A DNA stretch of 64,000 bases from Streptomyces sp. 549. Its GTDB lineage: Bacteria; Actinomycetota; Actinomycetes; Streptomycetales; Streptomycetaceae. The first letter of the stretch is position 1. Each line of letters begins with the position of its first letter. The notes below the pieces were generated by a model. The model saw only the letters and a program-made list of their open reading frames with translations. It did no database searches and was not told the origin of the DNA. A program made the translations under genes and the position numbers. This document shows, piece after piece, positions 42,305-51,200 of the stretch. The stretch covers positions 186,001 to 250,000 of the forward strand of contig NZ_JASKMT010000007.1 in the NCBI RefSeq assembly GCF_030124175.1, read 5' to 3'.

Positions 42305-43221
42305 CGGGCATGTCCGGACAGTCCACGCTCATCAAGAAGACCGCACCCGGCAGGAAGCCCGGGGCCGTGCGCAGGGAGAGCGCCGACTCCGGGCGCCGCC
42401 TGCGCCGCTCGCCGCTCGCCTCCGTCGGCCTGCACCTCGGCCTGGGGCTGGCCGCGCTGGTCGCGGTCTTCCCGCCGCTGTGGCTCGTCGTCACCTCGTT
42501 CAAGCCGAAGACGGACGCCTTCACGCTGGACCTGGTGAAGAACTTCACATTCGCCAACTACGACCACGTGCTGAACGACACGTACTTCCTCAACTGGTTC
42601 GGCAACTCGGTGCTGGTGGTGGTGGGCACCACGTTCCTGGGTGTGTTCATCGCCTCCACCACCGGGTACGCGCTCAGCCGGTTCCGCTTCCCCGGTATGC
42701 GACCGTTGATGTGGACCCTGCTGATCACCCAGATGTTCCCGATGGCGGTGCTGATCGTGCCGCTCTACAACCTCATGGCGAAGTTCGGACTCCTCAACCA
42801 GCCGGTCGGCCTGATCGTCACCTACCTCACCATCGCGGTGCCCTTCTGCGCCTGGATGATGAAGGGGTTCTTCGACACCATCCCGGTGTCGATCGACGAG
42901 TCGGGCCGGGTCGACGGGCTCACGCCCTTCGGCACGTTCTGGCGGCTGATCATGCCGCTGGCCAAGCCGGGCCTCGCGGTGACGGGCTTCTACACCTTCG
43001 TCACCGCCTGGGCCGAGGTGGCCTACGCGACCGCCTTCATGACGGGTGAGGAGAACCTCACCCTGGCCGGCGGCCTGCAGACCTTCGTCAACCAGTACTC
43101 GGCCGACTGGGGATCGATGACGGCGGCCGCCGTCATCATCGCCGTGCCCGCGGCGCTGGTGTTCGGGTTCGCCCAGCGCTACCTCGTCTCCGGCATGACC
43201 GCCGGCGCCGTGAAGTCCTGA
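42301..43221 (+). CDS. malG: maltose ABC transporter permease MalG
   Basis: About 306 residues, six transmembrane helices and an EAA-type loop (SIDESGRVDGLTPFGTFWRLIMPLAKPG). The N-terminal 45 residues are basic and hydrophilic. Consecutive GTG codons at 42298 and 42301 and an ATG at 42310 are all in frame; 42301 makes a GTGA overlap with malF and sits four bases after GGGAGAGG. It pairs with MalF. Confidence 0.93.
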   Translation: MTGMSGQSTLIKKTAPGRKPGAVRRESADSGRRLRRSPLASVGLHLGLGLAALVAVFPPLWLVVTSFKPKTDAFTLDLVKNFTFANYDHVLNDTYFLNWFGNSVLVVVGTTFLGVFIASTTGYALSRFRFPGMRPLMWTLLITQMFPMAVLIVPLYNLMAKFGLLNQPVGLIVTYLTIAVPFCAWMMKGFFDTIPVSIDESGRVDGLTPFGTFWRLIMPLAKPGLAVTGFYTFVTAWAEVAYATAFMTGEENLTLAGGLQTFVNQYSADWGSMTAAAVIIAVPAALVFGFAQRYLVSGMTAGAVKS

Positions 43222-43283
43222 CCGCCCAGACGCCCGCCCCAGACGTCCCAGCCCCCCTCGAAATCGACACCTCCAGGGATGAC

Positions 43284-44918
43284 ATGACCCAGCACCTCGC
43301 CGCACCTGCCCCCGCCGCGGCCACCGCCGCCGGCACCCCAGCGCCGGGCAACCGCTCCGGATGGTGGCGCGACGCAGTCATCTACCAGGTCTACCCGCGG
43401 TCCTTCGCCGACGGCAACGGGGACGGCATGGGCGACCTGCCCGGCATCCGCGCCCGGCTGCCCTACCTCGCCGAACTCGGCGTGGACGCCGTCTGGCTGA
43501 GCCCGTTCTACGCCTCCCCGCAGGCCGACGCGGGATACGACGTCGCCGACTACCGGGCGATCGACCCGATGTTCGGCGACCTGCACGACGCCGACGCCCT
43601 GATCCGCGACGCCCACGACCTGGGCCTGCGCATCATCGTCGACCTGGTGCCGAACCACTCCTCCGACCAGCACGAGTGGTTCCAGCGCGCCCTGCGCGAG
43701 GGCCCCGGCTCCCCGCTGCGCGACCGCTACCACTTCCGCCCGGGCAAGGGCCCGGGCGGCGAGCAGCCGCCCAACGACTGGGAGTCGATCTTCGGCGGTC
43801 CGGCCTGGACCCGCACCAAGAACCCCGACGGCACGCCCGGCGACTGGTACCTGCACCTGTTCGCGCCCGAGCAGCCCGACTTCGACTGGAACCACCCGGC
43901 GGTGCAGGACGAGTTCCGCTCGGTGCTGCGCTTCTGGCTCGACATGGGCGTCGACGGCTTCCGTATCGATGTCGCCCACGGCCTGGTCAAGGCCGACGGC
44001 CTGCCCGACATGGGCCGCGGCGAGCAGCTGAAGCTGCTCGGCAACCAGGTGCTGCCGTTCTTCGACCAGGACGGCGTGCACGAGATCTACCGCGCCTGGC
44101 GCCTGATCCTGGAGGAGTACGGCGGCGACCGCATCGGAGTGGCCGAGGCGTGGACGCCCAGCGCCGACCGCACCGCGCTGTACCTGCGGGAGGACGAGCT
44201 GCACCAGGCGTTCAACTTCCACTACCTCAACGCCGGCTGGGACGCGGCGGAGCTGCGGGCGGTCATCGACGAGTCGCTGGACTCGATGCGCCCGGTCGGC
44301 GCCACCACCACCTGGGTGCTGTCCAACCACGACGTGGTCCGCCACCTCACCCGGCTCGGCGGCAGCCCGGAGCGGGCCCGCGCGGCCTCGCTGCTGATGC
44401 TGGCGCTGCCCGGCTCCGCCTACGTCTACCAGGGCGAGGAACTGGGGCTGCCGGAGGTCGTGGACCTGCCGGACGAGGTCCGCCAGGACCCGTCGTTCTT
44501 CAAGAACAACGGCCAGGAAGGGCTGCGCGACGGTTGCCGCGTGCCGATCCCGTGGACGTCCGACGGCCCGTCCTACGGCTTCGGTGAGGGCGGCAGCTGG
44601 CTGCCGCAGCCCGCCGAGTGGGCCGGGCTCAGCGTCGAGGCGCAGACCGGCGACCCGGACTCCACTCTGGAGCTGTACCGGCGGGCGCTTGCCGTCCGCC
44701 GGGAGCACCCCGACCTGGGGGCGGGCGACGCGGTGGAGTGGCTGGAGGCGCCCGAGGGCGTGCTGGCCTTCCGCCGCGGGTCGTTCACCTGCACGGTGAA
44801 CACCACGGCCGAGCCGGTCGAGCTGCCCGCGGCGCCGGGCCGGGTGCTGCTGTCCAGCGGTGGCTACGACGGTGCCGGGGCGCTGCCCGCGGACACCGTC
44901 GTGTGGTGGACCGCATGA
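43284..44918 (+). CDS. aglA: intracellular GH13 alpha-glucosidase
   Basis: 544 residues, no signal peptide. The GH13 regions are clear: DLVPNHSSDQH (region I), DGFRIDVAHGL (nucleophile Asp), GVAEAW (acid/base Glu) and VLSNHDVVRH (transition-state Asp). The QVYPRSFADGNGDGMGDLPGI start is that of oligo-1,6-glucosidase/alpha-glucosidase types (GH13_30-like). It would split imported maltodextrins to glucose. It follows malG by 62 bp, and its stop overlaps the next gene by 4 bp. Confidence 0.92.
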   Translation: MTQHLAAPAPAAATAAGTPAPGNRSGWWRDAVIYQVYPRSFADGNGDGMGDLPGIRARLPYLAELGVDAVWLSPFYASPQADAGYDVADYRAIDPMFGDLHDADALIRDAHDLGLRIIVDLVPNHSSDQHEWFQRALREGPGSPLRDRYHFRPGKGPGGEQPPNDWESIFGGPAWTRTKNPDGTPGDWYLHLFAPEQPDFDWNHPAVQDEFRSVLRFWLDMGVDGFRIDVAHGLVKADGLPDMGRGEQLKLLGNQVLPFFDQDGVHEIYRAWRLILEEYGGDRIGVAEAWTPSADRTALYLREDELHQAFNFHYLNAGWDAAELRAVIDESLDSMRPVGATTTWVLSNHDVVRHLTRLGGSPERARAASLLMLALPGSAYVYQGEELGLPEVVDLPDEVRQDPSFFKNNGQEGLRDGCRVPIPWTSDGPSYGFGEGGSWLPQPAEWAGLSVEAQTGDPDSTLELYRRALAVRREHPDLGAGDAVEWLEAPEGVLAFRRGSFTCTVNTTAEPVELPAAPGRVLLSSGGYDGAGALPADTVVWWTA

Positions 44919-45964
44919 GCGTGGCGGAGCCACTGGGAGCCGGCGGGGCCGCGGGCCTCGCCGGCCCCGCCCGCCTCGCCGACATCGCCGTGCAGGCCGC
45001 GGTGAGCGAGGCGACCGTCAGCCGGGTGCTGAACGGCAAGACCGGGGTCGCCTCCGGCACCCGCCAGAAGGTGCTCGCCGCGCTGGACGTGCTCGGCTAC
45101 GAACGGCCGGTCCGGCTGCGGCAGCGCAGCGCCGGACTGATCGGGCTGGTCATCCCGGAGCTGACCAACCCGATCTTCCCCGCGTTCGCGCAGGTCATCG
45201 AGCAGGCCCTGTCGGGGTACGGCTACACGCCGGTCCTCGGCACGCAGCTGCCGGGCGGCGCGACCGAGGACGAGCTGGTGGACCAGCTCGTGGAGCGCGG
45301 TGTGACCGGCATCATCTTCCTGTCGGGCCTGCACGCCGACGTGACCGCCGACCCCGGCCGGTACGGCCGACTCGCCGGCCGCGGCGTGCCGTTCGTGCTG
45401 ATCAACGGTTACAACGAGCGGGTGCAGGCGCCGTTCGTCTCGCCCGACGACCGGGCCGCGGCCCGGATGGCGGTGCGGCACCTCACCGACCTCGGGCACG
45501 AGCGCATCGGTCTCGCGGTGGGTCCCAGCCGGTTCGTGCCGGCCCGCCGCAAGGCGGAGGGCTTCGTCGACGCGACCACCGGCAGCGGGGTCGAGGGCTT
45601 CGTGCAGCACACCCTGTTCACCGTCGAGGGCGGTCACGCGGCGGCCGGTGCCTTGCTGGAGCAGGGCTGCACGGGTGTGGTCTGCGGCAGTGACCTGATG
45701 GCGCTCGGGGTGGTGCGGGCGGCGCGGCAGCGCGGCCTGAAGGTTCCCCGCGACCTGTCGGTGGTGGGCTACGACGACTCCGAGCTGATCGCCTTCACCG
45801 ATCCGCCGCTGACCACCGTGCGCCAGCCGGTGCGGGCCATGGCGACGGCCGCGGTGCAGTCCCTGCTGGAGGAGATCGGCGGCAGCCCGGTGCCGCACAC
45901 CGAGTTCGTCTTCCAACCGGAGCTGGTCGTACGCGGTTCGACGACGCAGGCTCCCGGGCGCTGA
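44915..45964 (+). CDS. second LacI-family regulator of the maltose cluster
   Basis: 349 residues. The HTH RLADIAVQAAVSEATVSRVLNGKTGV and hinge RLRQRSAGLIGLVI are almost identical in layout to MalR (37326-38366), and the ligand domains align throughout (HADVTADPGRYGRL, QAPFVSPDDRAAARMAV, SVVGYDDSELIAFTDPPLTTVRQPV). The two are recent paralogues with nearly the same recognition helix, so they should read similar operators. The ATGA overlap places it at the end of the malEFG-aglA unit. A hairpin terminator follows. Confidence 0.9.
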   Translation: MSVAEPLGAGGAAGLAGPARLADIAVQAAVSEATVSRVLNGKTGVASGTRQKVLAALDVLGYERPVRLRQRSAGLIGLVIPELTNPIFPAFAQVIEQALSGYGYTPVLGTQLPGGATEDELVDQLVERGVTGIIFLSGLHADVTADPGRYGRLAGRGVPFVLINGYNERVQAPFVSPDDRAAARMAVRHLTDLGHERIGLAVGPSRFVPARRKAEGFVDATTGSGVEGFVQHTLFTVEGGHAAAGALLEQGCTGVVCGSDLMALGVVRAARQRGLKVPRDLSVVGYDDSELIAFTDPPLTTVRQPVRAMATAAVQSLLEEIGGSPVPHTEFVFQPELVVRGSTTQAPGR

Positions 45965-46001
45965 CACCCGCCCGGCGGGACCTGAACTCCGTGCGGCCCC
46001 T

Positions 46002-46026
46002 GCGCCCGGCCCGACCGGCCGGGCGC
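46002..46026 (+). terminator. terminator after the malEFG unit
   Basis: A perfect 10-bp stem (46002-46011 with 46017-46026) with a 5-base loop, 38 bases past the LacI stop. Confidence 0.55.
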
Positions 46027-46087
46027 GTGGGGCCCGGCTGAACGGACCCCCGACCGGCCGGGCCGGAGCTGTGGTTGAACGTAGCAC

Positions 46088-46126
46088 TTTGCAATCCCTT
46101 GCAAAAGGTCGTTGCGGCCAGGCAAC
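46088..46126. promoter_or_regulatory. MalR-type operator array upstream of the amylase gene
   Basis: TTGCAA occurs at 46089-46094 and 46099-46104, a 10-bp spacing that puts both on one face of the helix. GTTGC (46111-46115) with GCAAC (46122-46126) adds a further palindrome. A lone CTTGCAG lies at 46222-46228. This suits cooperative binding by a LacI-family protein such as the two encoded nearby. The gap 45965-46326 otherwise holds a terminator and the amylase promoter. Confidence 0.7.
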
Positions 46127-46155
46127 CCCCGTGTTTCCGGGGCGTGTCCAAACTC

Positions 46156-46184
46156 TTGACGACGAACGCGGGGCCTTCTACGGT
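46156..46184 (+). promoter_or_regulatory. amylase promoter
   Basis: TTGACG (46156-46161), a 17-base spacer and TACGGT (46179-46184). A GAAGAGT/ACTCTTC inverted repeat (46194-46222) lies in the predicted 5' leader and may be a stem or a second operator. Confidence 0.6.
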
Positions 46185-46326
46185 CTGATCGCGGAAGAGT
46201 TTCCAAGAGGTTTCACTCTTCTTGCAGAACCCCCCGCAGTTGCTCTTCTCAGCTCACTGGCCTTACGGGCGCGGCGCGTTGCCCCCGAGGCAGTCCGCAT
46301 CGGCTCTCCATCAGGCAGGAGGCATC

Positions 46327-48078
46327 GTGGCGCTCAGGCCCCGCAGTGCATTCGGACCAGTTCGGGCGAACACCCCTCGCAGAACCGCAGCCGCGGCCGT
46401 CGCCCTCGTGGCGGCGGCGGCAGGCTCCCTCGCCGCGGCCCCCCAGGCCCAGGCGGCACCCCCGGGAGCGAAGGACGTCACCGCCGTCCTCTTCTCCTGG
46501 AAGTTCGACTCCGTGGCCCGCGCCTGCACCGACACCCTCGGTCCGGCCGGCTACGGCTACGTGCAGGTGTCGCCGCCCCAGGAGCACATCCAGGGCTCGC
46601 AGTGGTGGACGCAGTACCAGCCGGTCAGCTACCGGCTCGACAGCCGCCTCGGAAACCGCAGCCAGTTCCAGTCGATGGTCAACACCTGCAACGCCGCGGG
46701 GGTGCGGGTCGTCGTCGACACCGTCATCAACCACATGTCGGCGGGCAGCGGCACCGGCACCGGCGGTTCGCCCTACACCAAGTACGACTACCCCAACGCC
46801 CCCTACAGCGACGGGGACTTCAACGACTGCCGCAACGACGGCATCGACTACCGCAACCGGTACCAGGTGCAGAACTGCGAACTGGTCGGGCTGTCCGACC
46901 TGCGCACCGGCAAGGACTACGTGCGGCAGCGGATCGCCGACTACATGAACGACCTGCTGTCGCTGGGCGTCGCCGGGTTCCGTATCGACGCGGCGAAGCA
47001 CATGCCGAACGAGGACCTGGCCGCCATCAAGTCCAAGCTCAGCAACCCGGGCGCCTACTGGAAGCAGGAGGCCATCCACGGCGCGGGCGAGGCCGTCGAC
47101 CCGTCCGAGTACCTCGGCAACGGCGACGTCCAGGAGTTCCGCTACGCGCGCGGCCTCAAGCAGGTCTTCAACGGCGGCGGCATCGCCAACCTCCGGAACT
47201 TCGGAGCGGGTTGGGGCTTCATGGAGAGCGGCAAGTCGGCGGTGTTCGTCGACAACCACGACACCGAGCGCGTCGGCGACACCCTCAGCTACAAGGACGG
47301 CTCCCGCTACACCCTCGCCAACGTCTTCATGCTCGCCCACCCCTACGGCTCACCGGACGTGCACTCCGGCTACGAGTTCACCAACAAGGACGCGGGCCCG
47401 CCCGGCAACGGCACCGTGCAGGCCTGCTACAGCGACGGCTGGAAGTGCCAGCACGCCTGGCGCGAGATCGCGTCGATGGTCGGCTTCCGCAACGAGGCCC
47501 GCGGCCAGGCCGTCGTCAACTGGTGGGACAACGGCAGCAACGCGCTCGCCTTCGGCCGCGGCAGCCGCGCCTACGTCGCCATCAACCACGAGAGCGGCCA
47601 GCTGTCCCGCACCTTCCAGACGTCGCTGCCCGCCGGTGACTACTGCGATGTGCAGAGCGGCCGGTCCGTGACCGTCAACGGCTCCGGCCAGTTCACCGCC
47701 ACCCTGGCCTCCGGCACCGCGGTCGCCCTGCACACCGGCGCCCGCAACTGCGGCTCCAGCGGCGACGGCCAGCAGCCCCCGGCGGACAGCGGCGCGTCCT
47801 TCAGCGTCAACGCCACCACCCAGCCCGGCCAGAACATCCACGTGGCCGGATCCTGCCCCGCGCTCGGCGGCTGGAACACCGCGAACGCACCCAAGCTCGA
47901 CCCGGCCGCCTACCCGGTGTGGAAGCTGAACGTCGGCCTGCCCGCCGGAACGACCTGCGAGTACAAGTACATCCGCAAGGACTCCGGCGGAGCCGTCCAG
48001 TGGGAGAGCGGCGGCAACCGCACGCTGACCGTGCCCGCGAGCGGCCTGGCCACGCTGAACGACACCTGGCGCAGCTGA
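46327..48078 (+). CDS. secreted alpha-amylase with C-terminal starch-binding domain
   Basis: 583 residues. The GTG start has AGGAGG at 46317-46322 and opens a signal peptide ending APQAQAA. The GH13 catalytic domain shows [24 protein letters not shown] (nucleophile), the expected acid/base Glu in KQEAIHGAG and [12 protein letters not shown]-terminal CBM20 (about 485-583) has [29 protein letters not shown] and [10 protein letters not shown]...WESGGNR. It would release maltodextrins from starch outside the cell. Promoter and MalR-type boxes lie upstream. Confidence 0.94.
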   Translation: MALRPRSAFGPVRANTPRRTAAAAVALVAAAAGSLAAAPQAQAAPPGAKDVTAVLFSWKFDSVARACTDTLGPAGYGYVQVSPPQEHIQGSQWWTQYQPVSYRLDSRLGNRSQFQSMVNTCNAAGVRVVVDTVINHMSAGSGTGTGGSPYTKYDYPNAPYSDGDFNDCRNDGIDYRNRYQVQNCELVGLSDLRTGKDYVRQRIADYMNDLLSLGVAGFRIDAAKHMPNEDLAAIKSKLSNPGAYWKQEAIHGAGEAVDPSEYLGNGDVQEFRYARGLKQVFNGGGIANLRNFGAGWGFMESGKSAVFVDNHDTERVGDTLSYKDGSRYTLANVFMLAHPYGSPDVHSGYEFTNKDAGPPGNGTVQACYSDGWKCQHAWREIASMVGFRNEARGQAVVNWWDNGSNALAFGRGSRAYVAINHESGQLSRTFQTSLPAGDYCDVQSGRSVTVNGSGQFTATLASGTAVALHTGARNCGSSGDGQQPPADSGASFSVNATTQPGQNIHVAGSCPALGGWNTANAPKLDPAAYPVWKLNVGLPAGTTCEYKYIRKDSGGAVQWESGGNRTLTVPASGLATLNDTWRS

Positions 48079-48260
48079 CCGCCCCCCGAACCGGCCGCCC
48101 GGCTCCTGTCCACGTCCCCGCTGACGGACCGGGCGGCCATTTCCCTACCCACCCCTACCCACCCCTGCCCGGCCTCCCCACCCGACCCTGCCCGACGTCC
48201 CGTCCCGTCCCTGCCGACCCGTTTCCCACTCCACCCGCCCCGCCCTGAGGAGACCCTTCC

Positions 48261-51200
48261 GTGACCGGTTCCTCCGTACGCAGAGGACTGGCGGCCGGCA
48301 TATCGGCCGCCGTGCTCGCGACGTTGATCACCGCGGCAGCACCCGCGAAGGCGGCACCCCCGCCGCCGCCGTCCGACAAGAAGCTCGCCGCCGAGGCGAC
48401 CCGCCACGACCTCACCCGGGAGCAGTTCTACTTCGTGCTGCCGGACCGGTTCGCGGACGGCGACAGGAAGAACAACAAGGGCGGACTCACCGGCAGCCGG
48501 CTCTCCACCGGGTACGACCCGAAGGACAAGGGCTTCTACCAGGGCGGCGACCTCAAGGGCATCACGCAGAAGCTCGACTACATCAAGGGCCTGGGCACCA
48601 CCTCCATCTGGATGGCGCCCATCTTCAAGAACAAGCCCGTACAGGGCGAGGGCGAGAACGCCTCGGCGGGATACCACGGCTACTGGATCACCGACTTCAC
48701 CCAGGTCGACCCGCACTTCGGCACCAACGAGGATCTGCGCACGCTCATCAAGGCCGCCAAGGCCAAGGGCATGAAGGTCTTCTTCGACGTCATCACCAAC
48801 CACACCGCCGACGTCGTCGACTACCGTGAGAAGTCCTACGACTACCTCGCCAAGGGCGCCTTCCCCTACCTGACGAAGGACGGCCGCCCCTTCGACGACG
48901 CCGACTACGCGGGCGGCCGGAAGTTCCCCGCCACCAGCACCGACTCCTTCCCCCGCACCCCGGTGGTGCCGGCGGGCGAGCGCACCGCGAAGGTGCCGGC
49001 CTGGCTCAACGACCCGGAGATGTACCACAACCGCGGCGACTCCACCTTCGCCGGGGAGAGCAGCCAGCACGGCGACTTCCACGGCCTGGACGACCTGTGG
49101 ACCGAGCGTCCCGAGGTCGTCAGCGGCATGGAGAAGATCTACCAGCGCTGGGTGAAGGACTTCGGAATCGACGGATTCCGCATCGACACCGTCAAGCACG
49201 TGAACATGGAGTTCTGGACCCGGTGGGCGACCGCGCTCGACGCCTACGCGGCCAAGCGCGGCAAGAAGGACTTCTTCATGTTCGGCGAGGTCTACTCCGC
49301 CGACCCGGCGGTGAACGCGCCCTACGTCACCCAGGGCAAGCTCGACGCCACCCTCGACTTCCCCTTCCAGGACGCGGCCCGCTCCTTCACCTCCCAGGGC
49401 GGCCCGGCCGCCAAGCTCGCCGACGTCTTCGCGCAGGACTACCGCTACACCACCGGCAGGTCCAACGCGTACGAGCAGGTCACCTTCCTCGGCAACCACG
49501 ACATGGGCCGCATCGGCTCCTTCCTGCGCCAGGACAACCCGGACGCCGACGAGAAGGAACTGCTGCGCCGCGCCACGCTCGCGAACGAGCTGATGTTCCT
49601 CAGCCGCGGAAACCCGGTCGTCTACTACGGAGACGAGCAGGGCTTCACCGGGACCGGCGGTGACAAGGACGCCCGGCAGACGCTGTTCGCCTCCCGCACC
49701 TCCGACTACCTCGACACCGACGGCAACCGGCAGATCGGCACCGACCGCACCCACGCCGACGACGCCTACGACACCCGGCACCCGCTCTACCGGTCCATCG
49801 CCTCGCTCGCGAAGCTGACCACCGCGCACCCCGCGCTGCGCGACGGCACCCAGATCGAGCGGCACGCCGACAGGTCCGCCGGCGTCTACGCCTTCTCCCG
49901 CATCAGCGACAGCGACAAGGGCAAGGGCAAGGGCAACAAGCGGGACGGTAAGCAGCGCACCGAGTACACCGTCGCCGTCAACAACAGCACCACCGCCCGG
50001 ACCGCCACCCTCGACACCGCCACCCCCGGCACGCGGTTCCGCCCGCTGCACGGCAGCGACACCACCGTGCGCAGCAGTGCCGAGGGCAAGCTCAAGCTGA
50101 CCGTGCCGCCGCTGTCCGCCGTGGTGCACCAGGCGGCGGACCCCGTACCCGCCCCGAAGACCAAGCCCACCCTCACCCTCGACGTGCCCGCGGCCGGCGC
50201 CACCGGAACCGTCGAACTGACCGCGAAGGTGGACGGCGGCGGCCTCAACCGGGTCGTCTTCGCCACCCAGCAGGGCAACGGCGCCTGGCAGACGCTCGGC
50301 ACCGCCGACCGACCCCCGTACAAGGTCACCCAGCACCTCGGCAAGGACGTCCCCGCCGGGACCGCGCTGCGCTGGAAGGCCGTCGCCGTCGACAGCGAGG
50401 GCCGCACCGCCTCGGCCGCCGGCAGCGGCAGCACCGGGCAGCCCCCGGTGGAGCAGCCGCCGTCCGCGGTGTCCCGCGACTGGGCCGTGGTGCACTACCA
50501 CCGCCCCGACGGCGACTACGACGGCTGGCAGCTCACCTCCGGCGACCGCACCGCCGACTTCACCGGCCGCGACGCCTACGGCGCCTTCGCCTGGCTGAAG
50601 CTCGACTCCGCCCCCGACGAAGAGGCCGCCGCCGAGTTGCCGTTCACCGTCGAACGCGACGGGACGGCGGACGGCCCGGCCCGCACCATCGACCTCGGCC
50701 GCACCGGCGAGGTCTGGGTGGCCAGCGGCGACGACAAGACCCTCACCGAGGCACCCGAGGGCGCCTACCCGCCGCAGGACGAGACCAAGGCCGTCATCCA
50801 CTACCACCGCGCCGACGCCAAGTACGGCGGCTGGGGTCTGCACACCTGGACGGGCGCCGCCGAACCCACCGACTGGTCCAAGCCGCTGACGCCCGTCTCC
50901 ACCGACACCTTCGGCGCGACTTTCGAGGTGCCGCTCGCCGAAGGCGCCACCACACTCAGCTACATCCTGCACAAGGGCGATGAGAAGGACGAAGCCGCCG
51001 ACCAGCAGCTGGAGTTCGCCACCCATGGCAAGGAGGTGTGGAAGATCGGCGGCACCCCCGGCTACCTGCTGCCCACCTCCGGCGGCGCACCCGACCTGGA
51101 CCTGGACAAGGCCGAGGCCCAGTGGATCGACCGGCACACCGTCGCCTGGCAGATCACACCCGGCGCCGGCGGCGGCAGCCAGCAGCTGGTCTACGACCCC

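Noticed and set aside
48079..48260. Pyrimidine-rich repeats (CCCCTACCCA) between amylase and pullulanase as a CRISPR or regulatory array
   Set aside because: Repeats are short, adjacent and degenerate, without spacers; they look like low-complexity leader sequence.
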